Below, in pieces: positions 44,787 through 54,802 of a stretch of DNA of 64,000 nt; position 1 is the first letter of the stretch; each line of letters begins with the position of its first letter. Origin of the DNA: Chitinophagaceae bacterium (GTDB lineage: Bacteria > Bacteroidota > Bacteroidia > Chitinophagales > Chitinophagaceae). A program made the position numbers and the translations under genes. The stretch lies in NCBI GenBank assembly GCA_023957125.1, contig JAMLHL010000017.1, positions 35,793 to 99,792 of the forward strand, in the 5' to 3' direction. Under the pieces are notes generated by a model that had not been told where the DNA came from, did not search any database, and worked only from the letters and a program-made list of their open reading frames with translations.

Positions 44787-46433
44787 ATGTACGACATTCT
44801 GCAACTGAATGATATGCTCGTTCCTGAGCTGCTTGATATTGCTGAACAATTGAGCATTGCTAACGCTAAGAAACTCGATAAACAGGAACTCATTTATAAA
44901 ATTTTAGATAAACAGGCTATTGAAAACAGCGCTTCCGCCAAGGGCAGCGAAGTAAAGGGCAAGCGCAAACGGGTTGTTAAAACCACTACTGCTAACAGCA
45001 CCGAGGAAGCTATTGTGGAATCGGAACCGGAAAAGCCCGTAAGGAAAAAGAAGGCTGTTGCAGCCGATGGGGAAAAAAAGCCGGAACGCAAGGTCGTTAG
45101 AAAGCCGAAGCCGGTGCCGGGTGAAGATAAAGAGCCGGCCGGGGAGATCGCGGGAAACGACTTTGAAGCTGTTGAACAACCGGTTGCAATGGTAGAAGAG
45201 CCCGTAGCAGATATTGTTGAAGAAGAACAGGTGCAGTCGGAAGCCCCAATGGCAGAAGAGCAGCAGAGCGAACGGAGACAATACCCCAGTCGCCGTGAAC
45301 AAAACTTTAATATTGAATTTGACGGCGTGATCATGAGTGAGGGTGTTTTGGAAATGATGCCCGACGGTTATGGTTTCTTAAGAAGCAGCGATTACAATTA
45401 CCTGTCTTCTCCGGATGATATCTATGTTTCTCCCTCCCAGATCAAGCTGTTTGGGTTAAAAACAGGCGATACCGTTTTTGGGGCGGTACGGCCTCCGAAG
45501 GAAGGTGAAAAATATTTTGCCCTGCTTAAAGTGGAAACCATTAATGCCAAGTCGCCCGAGGAGGTGAGAGACCGGGTTCCATTTGATTACCTGACGCCCC
45601 TGTTTCCATTTGAAAAGCTCAATCTGTTTACGCAGCCTTCCGCTTTAAGTACCCGCATTATTGATATGTTTACACCTATTGGTAAGGGTCAGAGGGGTTT
45701 GATCGTGGCGCAGCCCAAAACGGGTAAAACGGTGTTATTGAAAGATATCGCCAATGCCATCGCCGAAAATCATCCGGAATGCTATATGATGATCGTGCTG
45801 GTGGATGAAAGGCCGGAGGAAGTAACGGATATGGAAAGAAGTGTGAGGGCGGAAGTGATTGCTTCCACTTTTGATGAACCGGCTGAAAAACATGTGAAAG
45901 TTTCTACCATCGCCCTGCAAAAAGCCAAGCGGTTGGTAGAATGCGGTCATGATGTGGTAATCTTACTGGATTCCATCACGCGTTTGGCCAGGGCGCACAA
46001 TACGGTGTCTCCTGCTTCCGGAAAGGTATTGTCCGGGGGAGTGGAAGCCAACGCGATGCAGAAACCCAAACAATTCTTCGGGGCGGCAAGGAAAATTGAG
46101 AATGGAGGTTCATTGACCATACTGGCTACGGCCCTGATAGATACCGGTTCAAAAATGGATGAGGTGATTTTTGAAGAGTTTAAAGGAACCGGTAATATGG
46201 AACTGCAGTTAGACAGAAGGCTGGCGAACCGGCGGATCTTCCCGGCCATAGACCTTGTAGCCTCTTCTACCCGTCGCGAAGACCTGTTGCTGGACAAAGA
46301 TGTATTGAAGAGAATGCACCTGCTTCGGAATTACCTGGCAGATATGAACGCTGAAGAAGCCATGAACGAATTGCTCAAAAGGATGAGGGGCACAAAAGAC
46401 AATTATGAGTTCCTGGCAAGTATGAATAGTTAA
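44787..46433 (+). CDS. rho: Transcription termination factor Rho, with long N-terminal insertion
   Basis: A 548-residue RNA helicase, much longer than the 419 of E. coli. Residues 1-45 are the Rho_N helices; about 50-175 is a low-complexity Lys/Glu/Arg/Pro/Val insertion; the RNA-binding OB fold follows ([37 protein letters not shown]). The ATPase has Walker [17 protein letters not shown] and Walker [18 protein letters not shown], plus [20 protein letters not shown]. Charged insertions here are known from other Bacteroidota and Actinobacteria and may bind RNA or help phase separation, an inference. Confidence 0.97.
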   Translation: MYDILQLNDMLVPELLDIAEQLSIANAKKLDKQELIYKILDKQAIENSASAKGSEVKGKRKRVVKTTTANSTEEAIVESEPEKPVRKKKAVAADGEKKPERKVVRKPKPVPGEDKEPAGEIAGNDFEAVEQPVAMVEEPVADIVEEEQVQSEAPMAEEQQSERRQYPSRREQNFNIEFDGVIMSEGVLEMMPDGYGFLRSSDYNYLSSPDDIYVSPSQIKLFGLKTGDTVFGAVRPPKEGEKYFALLKVETINAKSPEEVRDRVPFDYLTPLFPFEKLNLFTQPSALSTRIIDMFTPIGKGQRGLIVAQPKTGKTVLLKDIANAIAENHPECYMMIVLVDERPEEVTDMERSVRAEVIASTFDEPAEKHVKVSTIALQKAKRLVECGHDVVILLDSITRLARAHNTVSPASGKVLSGGVEANAMQKPKQFFGAARKIENGGSLTILATALIDTGSKMDEVIFEEFKGTGNMELQLDRRLANRRIFPAIDLVASSTRREDLLLDKDVLKRMHLLRNYLADMNAEEAMNELLKRMRGTKDNYEFLASMNS

Positions 46434-46570
46434 TGGCTGACCCGGAAAACGGAAATTCGTTTGATCCGGCTATCCATCTCCTGTTTCCCGTATTCTTCTC
46501 CCGGAAAGACCATTATGTTCAACGGGAAAAGGGGAATAAAATCGTCATGTGTTGTTGATCTTTTAAACAA
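46430..46570 (-). pseudogene. Remnant of a LON substrate-binding-domain protein gene
   Basis: Between rho and birA the minus strand reads DDFIPLFPLNIMVFPGEE (about 46493-46546). This is the highly typical opening of stand-alone LON-N domain proteins, which begin FIPIFPL.IVVFPGE and continue LNLHIFEPRYKQL. Here the sequence leaves the family after GEE and stops 20 residues later at 46430. An ATG just upstream (46550 region) is out of frame by one. So only the first beta hairpin remains, a gene eroded by deletion. Alternatively the short frame is chance; the match is long enough to favour a remnant. Confidence 0.6.
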
Positions 46571-46584
46571 ATCCGGGCGAAGTT

Positions 46585-47334
46585 TCATCCTGGGAAAATC
46601 CACTGCAGCTCGCCCCACTGCCATTTTTGTACCTTTTTCTGACCTGTTTCTATGATCAATGCTCCTTCGGGGGAAACCCCCTTTATTTGTCCGCTGAAAG
46701 TAGTTTCTTTATTTCTAAACAGCATGGTTTCGTTTAACTTATACATCGCGTTCCGGTAATCCTCTAAAATTAATATTTTGTTTCCGGCCTGCAATTGCCT
46801 GTAACGGTTGTCGAGGAAACCGCAAAGTTCCCCGGCCAGTTTTATTACATCAAATTGATTACCGGTAATTACATAGAGCGACGTGGCTTTCAGATCGTTG
46901 GCAAAATGGTGCTGGTTGATGTTTAAGCCGATCCCAGCAACGGCATAAAGCCATTTTCCGGACCGGATCGCACTTTCAATCAATATGCCCCCTGCCTTTC
47001 TGTCATGCCAGAAAATATCATTGGGCCATTTTATACGAACTTCCGGTCCGGCATATTTCCTGAAAAAATCATGGGTTCCTAATGCGATGGCGGCATTCAG
47101 GAGGAAAGACTGGGTGGGTAACAGGAAGCCGGGTTCTACGACCACACTCAAAATGATGTTTTCCCCGGGGTTGGAATGCCAGCTTTTGTTTCTTTGTCCC
47201 TTACCCCTGGTTTGTTCCAATGCAAACCAGGCCTCACCGTGTTTTGCCAAACGGGCATGCACCCGCTGCATGGCATAGTTGTTGGTACTTTCCGTACTGG
47301 ATAATATAGTAAAAGAAGCGCCCAATGATTGCAT
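46585..47334 (-). CDS. birA: Biotin-[acetyl-CoA-carboxylase] ligase
   Basis: A 249-residue enzyme that loads biotin onto carrier proteins through biotinyl-AMP. The catalytic loop is EQTRGKGQRNKSWHSNPGENIILSVVVEP, and KWPNDIFWHDRKAGGILIE is the adenylate site. It has no N-terminal DNA-binding domain, so it should not act as a repressor. The C-terminal SH3-like domain ends in WGELQWIFP. It starts divergently from rsfS. Confidence 0.94.
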   Translation of the reverse strand: MQSLGASFTILSSTESTNNYAMQRVHARLAKHGEAWFALEQTRGKGQRNKSWHSNPGENIILSVVVEPGFLLPTQSFLLNAAIALGTHDFFRKYAGPEVRIKWPNDIFWHDRKAGGILIESAIRSGKWLYAVAGIGLNINQHHFANDLKATSLYVITGNQFDVIKLAGELCGFLDNRYRQLQAGNKILILEDYRNAMYKLNETMLFRNKETTFSGQIKGVSPEGALIIETGQKKVQKWQWGELQWIFPG

Positions 47335-47471
47335 AAGAGAATATGGAATTAATTACTATTTTTGAGCAAGTTATATAATCATAAAGCAAATAATCATCCG
47401 GGAAACCGGGCTTTTTCTATTATAATCAAAATAAAACCCCGAAAAGGGATAAATCTAAAAATTGATTTCTA

Positions 47472-47873
47472 TTGGCAGAAGTACAAGTGTTAACTGCCCG
47501 ACCCAAACGTGCAGTCAGGTTGACGAGGAACAGTAAGCTATTTAAAACCATCATCAGCGCCATCCTTCAGAAAAAAGGAGAAAATATCGTATCATTGGAT
47601 TTGCGGAAAATTCCCGAAGCCATAGCTGATTTTTTTATAGTTTGTGAAGCATCCAGCAGTGTACAGATAAAGGCTATAGCAGAAGAGGTGGAAGAAGAAG
47701 TGAAGAAAAAAACCGGGGAAACGCCTTACCGCCGGGAAGGTTACCAGGCGCTGCAATGGGTACTGGTTGACTATGTAAACATTGTCGTACACATTTTTCA
47801 GCCGGAAACCAGAAGATTCTATAAACTGGAAGAAATGTGGAATGACGCCGGTTCGGTACGGCATGAAGCATAA
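47472..47873 (+). CDS. rsfS: Ribosome silencing factor RsfS
   Basis: A 133-residue protein that binds ribosomal protein uL14 and blocks subunit joining in poor conditions. SLDLRKIPEAIADFFIVCEASSSVQIKAIAEEVEEEV, PYRREGYQALQWVLVDYVNIVVHIFQPETRRFYKLEEMWND is diagnostic. The start is a TTG at 47472 (MAEVQVLTARPKRAVRLTRN); no ATG or GTG in frame would keep the N-terminal helix. ftsH follows 93 bp downstream. Confidence 0.95.
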   Translation: MAEVQVLTARPKRAVRLTRNSKLFKTIISAILQKKGENIVSLDLRKIPEAIADFFIVCEASSSVQIKAIAEEVEEEVKKKTGETPYRREGYQALQWVLVDYVNIVVHIFQPETRRFYKLEEMWNDAGSVRHEA

Positions 47874-47966
47874 TACACACTGCTGTTGAGCACAGAGGAT
47901 TTTTTATTTCAGTCCGGTAAAACCGGTTTTCATTTTAATCTACATTTTATTTAAGCGAAGACGTTT

Positions 47967-50057
47967 ATGGCACAAGATAAAAATCAAAATAAAATCCCGG
48001 GGTTTGGCAGACGTCCTGAAGGCAATGACAAGTCGCCGCGCAACGGTCCCAAATTCAGTATCTACTGGGTGTATGGTATCGTGGCCGTTTTCCTTGTGGG
48101 ATACCAGTTGTATAAAGGAGCTACCCCAACGGCAACCGTTATTTCCGATCTCCAGTTTCGCGATGAGATGCTGGTGAAGAATGATGTGGAAAAACTGGAA
48201 CTGGTTCGTAACAAAGACCTCGTTCGGGTGTTTATTAATAAAGACAGTTTGAATAAACAGGTCTATAAAGATTTGTTGGGCGACCGTTGGTCCATTATTT
48301 CAAAGACAGACGGTCCGCAGTTTCAGTTTGAGGTTCCGGATGCCAAAACCTATACCGGTACCACGTTGTCCGACTTTTACAAAGAGCACCTCCAGGTAAA
48401 GGAAGTGCCGGTGAAGATCGTTACGGATCCGGAATGGTTTGGCTCTCTGCTCAGCTATATCTTTCCCCTGCTGATGTTTGCGTTGTTGTTTATCTTAATG
48501 ATGCGCAAGGTAGGCGGTCCGGGAGGCGGAGGCGGCCCCGGCGGGATATTCAGTATTGGTAAATCCAAGGCTACCCTGTTTGAAAAAGGAACCCGGGTAA
48601 ATATCACGTTTGCTGACGTGGCCGGGCTGGAGGAAGCCAAGCAGGAAGTGATGGAGATCGTGGATTTTCTGAAAAACCCTAAAAAATACACCTCCCTCGG
48701 CGGTAAAATCCCTAAAGGCGCATTGCTGGTAGGAGCTCCCGGAACAGGAAAAACCCTGCTGGCCAAGGCCATGGCCGGGGAAGCACAGGTACCCTTTTTC
48801 AGCCTGAGCGGCTCGGATTTTGTGGAAATGTTTGTAGGCGTGGGCGCCAGCAGGGTAAGAGATCTGTTTAAACAGGCAAGGGAAAAAGCGCCCTGTGTAA
48901 TTTTTATTGATGAAATTGATGCGATTGGCAGGGCCCGGGGGAAAAATGTGATGATGAGTAACGACGAAAGGGAAAACACACTCAATCAGTTGCTGGTAGA
49001 GATGGATGGCTTTGGCACCGACAGCGGTATTATTATCCTTGCCGCTACCAACCGTCCGGATGTATTGGATAGTGCTTTATTGCGACCCGGTCGTTTTGAC
49101 AGGCAAATTACAATTGATAAACCGGATGTAAAGGGCCGGGAAGAGATATTTAACGTACATCTGAAACCCATCAAAAAATCGTCGAAGCTGGATGTTCACA
49201 AACTGGCAGAGCAAACGCCCGGATTCGCCGGCGCCGATATTGCCAACGTGTGCAATGAAGCCGCGCTGATTGCCGCCAGGAAAGGCAAATCGGAAGTGGA
49301 GATGAATGATTTTCAGGATGCCATTGACCGGGTTATTGGTGGGCTGGAAAAGAAGAATAAGATTATTTCCCCGGATGAAAAAGAGATCATAGCTTATCAT
49401 GAAGCCGGGCATGCCATCTGCGGCTGGTTCCTGGAGCACGCCTACCCCCTGTTAAAAGTAACCATTGTTCCGAGGGGAACAGCGGCGCTTGGGTACGCGC
49501 AATACACTCCGAAGGAACAATATCTTTACAATACGGATCAGTTGAAGGATCAGATAGCCATGACCCTTGGCGGCCGGGCGAGTGAAGAGATCTTCTTTGG
49601 TAAAATTTCAACAGGCGCCAGCAACGACCTTCAGCAGGTAACCAAAATTGCTTATTCCATGATCACCATGTATGGGATGAATGATAAGTTGGGTAATATC
49701 AGCTATTATGATCCGCAGCAGGAAAACTATTTCACGAAACCGTTCAGTGAAGAAACCGGGCGGATCATAGATGAGGAAGTCAGGAAACTGATAGATACGG
49801 AATACAAAAGAACGATAGCCCTCCTTCAGGAAAAAAAGCAGCAGGTTGAAATTTTGGCTAAAGAGTTGTTGACCCGGGAAGTATTGTTTCAGAGCGACCT
49901 GGAACAACTGATTGGAAAACGCCCCTTTGAGGAGAAGAAACCTGCGGATGTAGTACACGACCTCAATCCGCAGGATGGGCACAATGCCGCCAGTAATGGC
50001 ACGGAAGGAGGGATCAGTGCGGGTGTTCCGCCGGCAGAGATATTACCTAAGCCATAA
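47967..50057 (+). CDS. ftsH: ATP-dependent zinc metalloprotease FtsH
   Basis: A 696-residue membrane protease that degrades faulty or regulated proteins. Two N-terminal helices lie at about 28-45 and 155-173 around a periplasmic domain. The AAA+ part has GAPGTGKT (near 257), [13 protein letters not shown] and the arginine finger region RPGRFDRQI. The protease site [14 protein letters not shown] (near 477) carries the HExxH zinc ligands and the third is Asp in SNDLQQVT. The tail after about 640 is low in complexity. A strong terminator follows. Confidence 0.98.
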   Translation: MAQDKNQNKIPGFGRRPEGNDKSPRNGPKFSIYWVYGIVAVFLVGYQLYKGATPTATVISDLQFRDEMLVKNDVEKLELVRNKDLVRVFINKDSLNKQVYKDLLGDRWSIISKTDGPQFQFEVPDAKTYTGTTLSDFYKEHLQVKEVPVKIVTDPEWFGSLLSYIFPLLMFALLFILMMRKVGGPGGGGGPGGIFSIGKSKATLFEKGTRVNITFADVAGLEEAKQEVMEIVDFLKNPKKYTSLGGKIPKGALLVGAPGTGKTLLAKAMAGEAQVPFFSLSGSDFVEMFVGVGASRVRDLFKQAREKAPCVIFIDEIDAIGRARGKNVMMSNDERENTLNQLLVEMDGFGTDSGIIILAATNRPDVLDSALLRPGRFDRQITIDKPDVKGREEIFNVHLKPIKKSSKLDVHKLAEQTPGFAGADIANVCNEAALIAARKGKSEVEMNDFQDAIDRVIGGLEKKNKIISPDEKEIIAYHEAGHAICGWFLEHAYPLLKVTIVPRGTAALGYAQYTPKEQYLYNTDQLKDQIAMTLGGRASEEIFFGKISTGASNDLQQVTKIAYSMITMYGMNDKLGNISYYDPQQENYFTKPFSEETGRIIDEEVRKLIDTEYKRTIALLQEKKQQVEILAKELLTREVLFQSDLEQLIGKRPFEEKKPADVVHDLNPQDGHNAASNGTEGGISAGVPPAEILPKP

Positions 50058-50080
50058 AAACAGAAAAGAATTAAAGTTAG

Positions 50081-50110
50081 AAGGCGCTGAACCTATCAGC
50101 GCCTTTTTTG
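50081..50110 (+). terminator. Rho-independent terminator after ftsH
   Basis: AAGGCGCTGA / TCAGCGCCTT perfect arms with a five-base loop, then TTTTTT. It sits 24 bases after the ftsH stop and 36 before the lpxH start. Confidence 0.85.
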
Positions 50111-50145
50111 TAGAAAATTGAAGCAAATCGGTTTATCTTGCATGA

Positions 50146-50904
50146 ATGCAAATTCCCCCGGGAAAAAATATCTATTTCCTTTCTGATTTTCATTTAGGCG
50201 TTCCCGATCATGCCTCAAGCCTGGAGCGTGAAAAGCGGGTTGTACGTTTTTTGTCAGGTATACAGGAAAATGCAGCCGTTGTTTTCATTGTCGGCGATCT
50301 TTTTGATTTCTGGTATGAATATAAAAAAGTGGTGCCAAAGGGATTTGTGCGGGTTCTTGGAAAACTGGCGGAACTGACCGATAACGGTATCCCGGTTCAT
50401 TTCTTCGTGGGCAATCACGACATGTGGATGAATGATTACTTTGAAAAAGAATTGCATATCCCGGTATATTATGAACCGAAAGAGTTTGAATTCAACGGGA
50501 AAACGTTTTTGATAGGTCACGGAGACGGTCTCGGGCCGGGAGACCGGGGATACAAATTCCTGAAAAAAATATTCCGGAATAAAGCTTGTCAATGGTTATT
50601 TGGCATACTACCTCCATATATAGGCATGGGTATTGCGCACCGGGCAAGCAAAAGCAGCAGGGCTGCAACCGGAGAAGAAGAGGCGCAATTTTTGGGAGAA
50701 GAAAAGGAATGGCTTATCAGTTATTGTAAAGATGTTCTGCAGCAGAAACAGTTTGATTATTTTATTTTCGGGCATCGCCACCTCCCCATAGATTATTCAT
50801 TAGACGGCGGCAGCCGGTATATCAATCTGGGCGACTGGATCCGCTACTACAGTTATGCTGTATTTGACGGGACAAACGTAGAACTGAAATATTATCAACC
50901 CTGA
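50146..50904 (+). CDS. lpxH: UDP-2,3-diacylglucosamine diphosphatase LpxH-like
   Basis: A 252-residue calcineurin-like phosphoesterase that makes lipid X in lipid A synthesis. All metal motifs are visible: LSDFHLG, GDLFDFWYEYK, GNHDMWM, LIGHGDGLG, FGHRHLP. The length and SKSSRAATGEEEAQFLGEE insertion fit the Bacteroidota form. The gene overlaps the next start by one base (ATGC/TGATG). Confidence 0.93.
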   Translation: MQIPPGKNIYFLSDFHLGVPDHASSLEREKRVVRFLSGIQENAAVVFIVGDLFDFWYEYKKVVPKGFVRVLGKLAELTDNGIPVHFFVGNHDMWMNDYFEKELHIPVYYEPKEFEFNGKTFLIGHGDGLGPGDRGYKFLKKIFRNKACQWLFGILPPYIGMGIAHRASKSSRAATGEEEAQFLGEEKEWLISYCKDVLQQKQFDYFIFGHRHLPIDYSLDGGSRYINLGDWIRYYSYAVFDGTNVELKYYQP

Positions 50905-51752
50905 TGCGCGCTGTTTTAAATATATTATTGACCGGTTTTGTTTTGTGCGGGCATGCGCAACCCGATACCGGTATGCAGCAAAATTCCGCTGCGGATCTTT
51001 CTTCCCCGGTTCGTTTATATACCGGCAAAGCAAAGTTGTTCACTGCCGATAACCTGGGCAATATATACGTACTTACGCAGGCTGGGCAACTGATCAAGTA
51101 CGACAGCCAGGGTGATTCGCTGAATGTTTTTAATGATATACGCCGGTATGGTACTTTGTATTCCATGGACGCAACCAACCCGATGAAAGTGTTGCTTTAT
51201 TACCGTGATTTTTCGGCACTGGTAATGTTAGACCGTTTCCTGAACCGGGTTAATACAATTGATTTGAGGAAAGCGGGGATCTTCCAGGCAAAGGCAATCG
51301 GGCTTGCTTATGATAATAACGTATGGGTTTTTGATGAGCAGTCCGCTAAACTCAAAAAGATAGATGAGAACGGGCGGATATTAAACGAAACACCCGACCT
51401 CCGACAGGTGTTGGGTATGGCGCTGTCTCCCTCCAGTTTAACAGACCGGGATGGTTTGGTTTATTTGTATGACCGGAATAACGGTTTATACCTGTTCGAT
51501 TATTATGGTACGCTTAAAAATGCGTTGCCGCTGAAAGACTGGAGCGACATAACTGTGATCAATAAAACCATAGTGGGACGGAAAGAAGATAAATTTATGC
51601 GGTACACGCCGGGATCCCTCCATTTGAGAGAAACGGTATTACCCCCGGGGATCGGGCGATCTGCAAATATTTGTATTACCCAGGAGAGTATTTATGTTCT
51701 CGATGAACAGGGAGTAGAACGTTACTCTTTTCGTATAAAACCCGAGCTATGA
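50904..51752 (+). CDS. Exported beta-propeller-like protein of unknown function
   Basis: A 282-residue protein with a signal peptide (1-19, ending GHAQ). The rest is repeats of about 40 residues with strands such as LFTADNLGNIYVLTQAGQLIKYDSQGDS, NVWVFDEQSAKLKKIDENGR and GLVYLYDRNNGLYLFDYYGTLK, which look like propeller blades. Unknown family to me. Its start overlaps the end of lpxH and its stop overlaps the MscS start by four bases, so the three are one operon; a role in the envelope is likely. Confidence 0.8.
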   Translation: MRAVLNILLTGFVLCGHAQPDTGMQQNSAADLSSPVRLYTGKAKLFTADNLGNIYVLTQAGQLIKYDSQGDSLNVFNDIRRYGTLYSMDATNPMKVLLYYRDFSALVMLDRFLNRVNTIDLRKAGIFQAKAIGLAYDNNVWVFDEQSAKLKKIDENGRILNETPDLRQVLGMALSPSSLTDRDGLVYLYDRNNGLYLFDYYGTLKNALPLKDWSDITVINKTIVGRKEDKFMRYTPGSLHLRETVLPPGIGRSANICITQESIYVLDEQGVERYSFRIKPEL

Positions 51753-52819
51753 ATGAGTTTTGGAACCGGATAATTTTGGATAACAGCATTGGTGATTATT
51801 TGACCGTTGCTTTTATTATCCTTTGTATTTATTTATTGAAGAAATATTTCAGCCGTCCGCTCGCGGCTGCTATTATTTTTCTGCTCCGGAAGCTGGGGAG
51901 TAAGACAGACCGCCAGGCGTTTATCAATCTTATTCTTGCACCCCTGGAATATTTTATTATTATCCTTACGGCTATAATTGCGCTGTCTTACCTGAATTTT
52001 CCTGAAATATTGAAATATAATTTTTATAAAACCGATACGAAAACCATTATTGACCGGATTGCAACCGCCATTCTTATCGGCTCTTTTTTCTGGTTGTTGT
52101 TAAGGGTCATTGATTATTTGGCCATCGTGATTGCCAAAAGAGGCGGGGAATCAATACAGGGAGAAAATCAACTGGTTTTGTTCATTAAGGATTTTTTAAA
52201 AGCGATAGTGGTAATTGCCGGCATTCTCACTATCATCAAATTTGCTTTTCATTACCAGATCCTTGATCTGTTGACAGGACTGGGTATCGTGGGTGTAGCC
52301 CTGGCATTATCTGCCAGGGAAAGTTTGGAGAATATCATTGCGTCGTTCGTCATTTACTTCGACAAGCCGTTTATTATTGGGGATACGCTGAAAGTACAAA
52401 ATACAACCGGAACCGTGGAAAGAATAGGGTTCAGAAGTACCCGTTTGCGCACCACGGAGAAAACATATATTATTGTGCCCAATAAACAGATGGTGGATGG
52501 TATTGTGGATAACCTGAGTTTGCGCACCCAGCGCCGGGCCGATCTGAAACTGGAAATTGACCCCGCGGCAACCGCCGTACAAATCGGTCAATTACTGGAG
52601 GGTATCCGTGATATTTTACAGCATCCCAGAATTGAAAACAGGAATATTTTTTTAAGCGATATTGTGCAGTATGGATACCTGGTACAGGCAGACTATTATA
52701 CTTCTCCCATACCTGTAGAAGAATTTAATACGTTAAAGCAGGAAGTTAATCTGGAAGTGATACAGTTGATGGAAAAACTGAACATAAAAATGGTGCAAGC
52801 GCCATTTCCTGTAAAATAA
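51749..52819 (+). CDS. MscS-type mechanosensitive channel
   Basis: A 356-residue inner-membrane channel. About four helices lie in residues 15-200, the last being the pore helix LLTGLGIVGVALALSARESLENIIASFVIYFDKPFIIGD (as in TM3 of MscS). A beta domain follows with VERIGFRSTRLRTTEKTYIIVPNKQMVDGIVDNLS. It should open under membrane stretch to release solutes. It overlaps the propeller-like gene by four bases (ATGA). Confidence 0.9.
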   Translation: MNEFWNRIILDNSIGDYLTVAFIILCIYLLKKYFSRPLAAAIIFLLRKLGSKTDRQAFINLILAPLEYFIIILTAIIALSYLNFPEILKYNFYKTDTKTIIDRIATAILIGSFFWLLLRVIDYLAIVIAKRGGESIQGENQLVLFIKDFLKAIVVIAGILTIIKFAFHYQILDLLTGLGIVGVALALSARESLENIIASFVIYFDKPFIIGDTLKVQNTTGTVERIGFRSTRLRTTEKTYIIVPNKQMVDGIVDNLSLRTQRRADLKLEIDPAATAVQIGQLLEGIRDILQHPRIENRNIFLSDIVQYGYLVQADYYTSPIPVEEFNTLKQEVNLEVIQLMEKLNIKMVQAPFPVK

Positions 52820-52885
52820 AGAATAAATTACGGTAGGGAGACCGGCTATAAAATTAAGACCGTTATATAAGATTCAAGTGATGCC

Positions 52886-53320
52886 ATGAACGCTTTGATC
52901 AAAAGGAAGTATCCGGAAACGGAATTGACCGATAAAATCGCCGGCTGTGCTGCGGAAGTGTACCGTATTTTAGGCAACGGCTTCCAGGAGGTCATTTATC
53001 AGCGGGCTATGGGAAAGGAAATGTGCCGCCAACGTTTAAAATTCGCCCGTATATATGACATGAGCATTTTTTATAAAGGAGCGAGTATTGGTATCAGGAG
53101 GATCAATTTTATAGTAGAAGGTAAAGTTATGGTGGAGTTGAAAGCTGTGGCGCAACTGGAGGAAGATCATCTGGATCAGGTAATAAACCACCTGGAAGCC
53201 TACAAAATGAAGATCGGGTTGTTGATAAATTTTGGAAGCCGGAATTTGCAATACAAAAGGTTGATCAAATCAAAATCCAGGTCCATTATTAAATCGGGAT
53301 TTGATGTTCTTGATCATTAA
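52886..53320 (+). CDS. GxxExxY family protein
   Basis: A 144-residue protein with the family motif LGNGFQEVIYQRAM and the later INFIVEGKVMVELKA, EEDHLDQVINHLEAYKMKIGLLINFGSRNLQYKRLI. The pattern is that of a PD-(D/E)xK nuclease-like fold (E-x-K in MVELKA). Relatives often lie beside intervening-sequence or mobile repeats; a GGTTGCAGG-type repeat is 600 bp away. No role has been shown. Confidence 0.85.
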   Translation: MNALIKRKYPETELTDKIAGCAAEVYRILGNGFQEVIYQRAMGKEMCRQRLKFARIYDMSIFYKGASIGIRRINFIVEGKVMVELKAVAQLEEDHLDQVINHLEAYKMKIGLLINFGSRNLQYKRLIKSKSRSIIKSGFDVLDH

Positions 53321-53355
53321 AATATCAGGTCATTCCAAAACAAAACGAAATCAAT

Positions 53356-53907
53356 ATGGAACAGCAACAACTGAATTTAGGCATCGGTACCCGTTTACAG
53401 CATACCCAATATGGCCCCGGGGTGATCGTGGGCGTTAAATATGCGGTGTATCTTATTTCCTTTATTCATCACGGAATAAAAGAAATTGAAAAAACAGATC
53501 CGCAGTTAGACGAGATCATTGCCGAAAACGTTACAGCGGAAGTGGAGACCGTTTCTGAAACGGAAAAATCTTTGCTAAAAATACTGCGTTTATGGGGTGG
53601 CATTACCGAAAAAGTGCCGCTGGGCGATAAGTGGACAGGAGGCGCTCTGTTGTTGCAACCGGCAGATCCGGCTTTAAAACCAAAGGAAATACCCGTGGAA
53701 GTATTTTTTCATAAAATTGTAATGTTGCGCGACCGGTTGAGGGTGCTGGAGCAACAGATCAATGCCCATAAAAAACTGAGTGATGAGGACAAGATAAATC
53801 TGCAGCAATATATTACCCGCATTTACGGTTCGCTCACCACCTTTAATGTACTCTTCAAAGAAAAGGAACACTGGTTTGTTGGAGAAAAGGGCGCGAAGGA
53901 AGATTAG
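53356..53907 (+). CDS. Conserved protein with a tudor-like start, function unknown
   Basis: A 183-residue protein. Residues 1-45 (LGIGTRLQHTQYGPGVIVGVKYAVYLISFIHHGIKEIE) are like the small beta barrel of CarD/UvrD/RapA tails that bind nucleic-acid proteins. The rest is helical (residues 115-170, MLRDRLRVLEQQINAHKKLSDEDKINLQQYITRIYGSLTTFNVLF). I recall this combination in other Bacteroidota but no function. It lies 35 bp after the GxxExxY gene. Confidence 0.7.
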   Translation: MEQQQLNLGIGTRLQHTQYGPGVIVGVKYAVYLISFIHHGIKEIEKTDPQLDEIIAENVTAEVETVSETEKSLLKILRLWGGITEKVPLGDKWTGGALLLQPADPALKPKEIPVEVFFHKIVMLRDRLRVLEQQINAHKKLSDEDKINLQQYITRIYGSLTTFNVLFKEKEHWFVGEKGAKED

Positions 53908-53913
53908 CCTGAA

Positions 53914-53940
53914 GGGGTTGCAGGTTGCATGGAGACAGGG
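53914..53940. repeat. GGTTGCAGG-type repeat fragment
   Basis: GGGGTTGCAGGTTGCATGG just after the tudor-like gene, the same vocabulary as the cassette at 14953-15594. Single short copy. Confidence 0.45.
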
Positions 53941-54001
53941 GCTGTAAAAGGTGAATAGTTTGGGTTTACTTCTTTTGTCATATCCGGTAAAACACAGAAT
54001 A

Positions 54002-54343
54002 ATGGTTTTTTTTTCAATGGAAATGGTGATAGGCGGTGTTTTTATTTTGGCCGGGATAGTATTAAAAATTTTCCCGCCCAAATCAAGAAAGCTATATGGG
54101 TACCGGACACCGCGTTCGCTAAAAAGCGAACGAAACTGGAAGGGAGCCAACAAGCTGTCTGCTAAACTTTCAATTTTAAGCGGTTGCCTGATCTTACTCG
54201 TTGATTTTATTCTGCTTATAAGTTTTCCATCGAAAATGGCCCTTCGCGTAATCGTAAGCATTTTACTTATGATAATATTATCAATTTTTATGATGGTCAT
54301 CACCGAAAGAAAACTAAAGGAAATGGATAGGATAAACGCATAG
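54002..54343 (+). CDS. SdpI family membrane protein
   Basis: A 113-residue protein with three hydrophobic helices and the SdpI motif GYRTPRSLKSERNWKGANKLSAKL between the first and second. B. subtilis SdpI protects against the SdpC killing factor, but most relatives have unknown jobs. The start at 54002 (MVFFSMEM) is chosen for the short leader; MEMVIGG at 54017 is equally possible. Confidence 0.82.
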   Translation: MVFFSMEMVIGGVFILAGIVLKIFPPKSRKLYGYRTPRSLKSERNWKGANKLSAKLSILSGCLILLVDFILLISFPSKMALRVIVSILLMIILSIFMMVITERKLKEMDRINA

Positions 54344-54802
54344 CGGGGCTGCGGTTGGCGCCTAAGATCAGGCCGGTGTGGGAAAAAACCGCAATATTTG
54401 AACGGGACAAAGTCCGCGGAAGAACATAATAGGTCCGGAGTCGGAGACTCCGGACAGCGGCGGCGGCGGTTTGGGAGTGTGAAGTGAAAGTACGCTGCGC
54501 TGGCGCTGATCCGGTAGCAAAGGCAATGAGCAAAGCCAGACCTGTGCTTATGTGTTACTTGTTTTACAATAGTAAGAGGTATAGGTTCATGGCTGTATTA
54601 TTTTTTCCTGCCTGTTTCGGGAATTAAGATAAGTAAATGTAAGGCGGCTGGTCTGGCTAAACACAAAGCTACACTACCAAACCTGCGTCAATGCGATTAC
54701 TTGATATTATAAGCATGTATTAAAACGGCAGGAAAAGTAATTTCAAGGCACAGGTCGGGAGACCTGCGCCAGTAAGAAAAACGTGTTTCGCATCCGGCCG
54801 GG
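54344..54802. other. Spacer with palindromes
   Basis: No clear gene in 459 bp. It contains the perfect hairpin GTCCGGAGTC/GACTCCGGAC (54433-54455, three-base loop) and CAGGTC/GACCTG (54751-54766, four-base loop). The style of short GC palindromes matches the elements at 10099 and 32047. Nothing else can be said. Confidence 0.5.

Noticed and set aside
52886..53320. GxxExxY gene as part of a defence system
   Set aside because: No toxin, methylase or helicase partner nearby; the neighbour is a tudor-like protein of unknown role.
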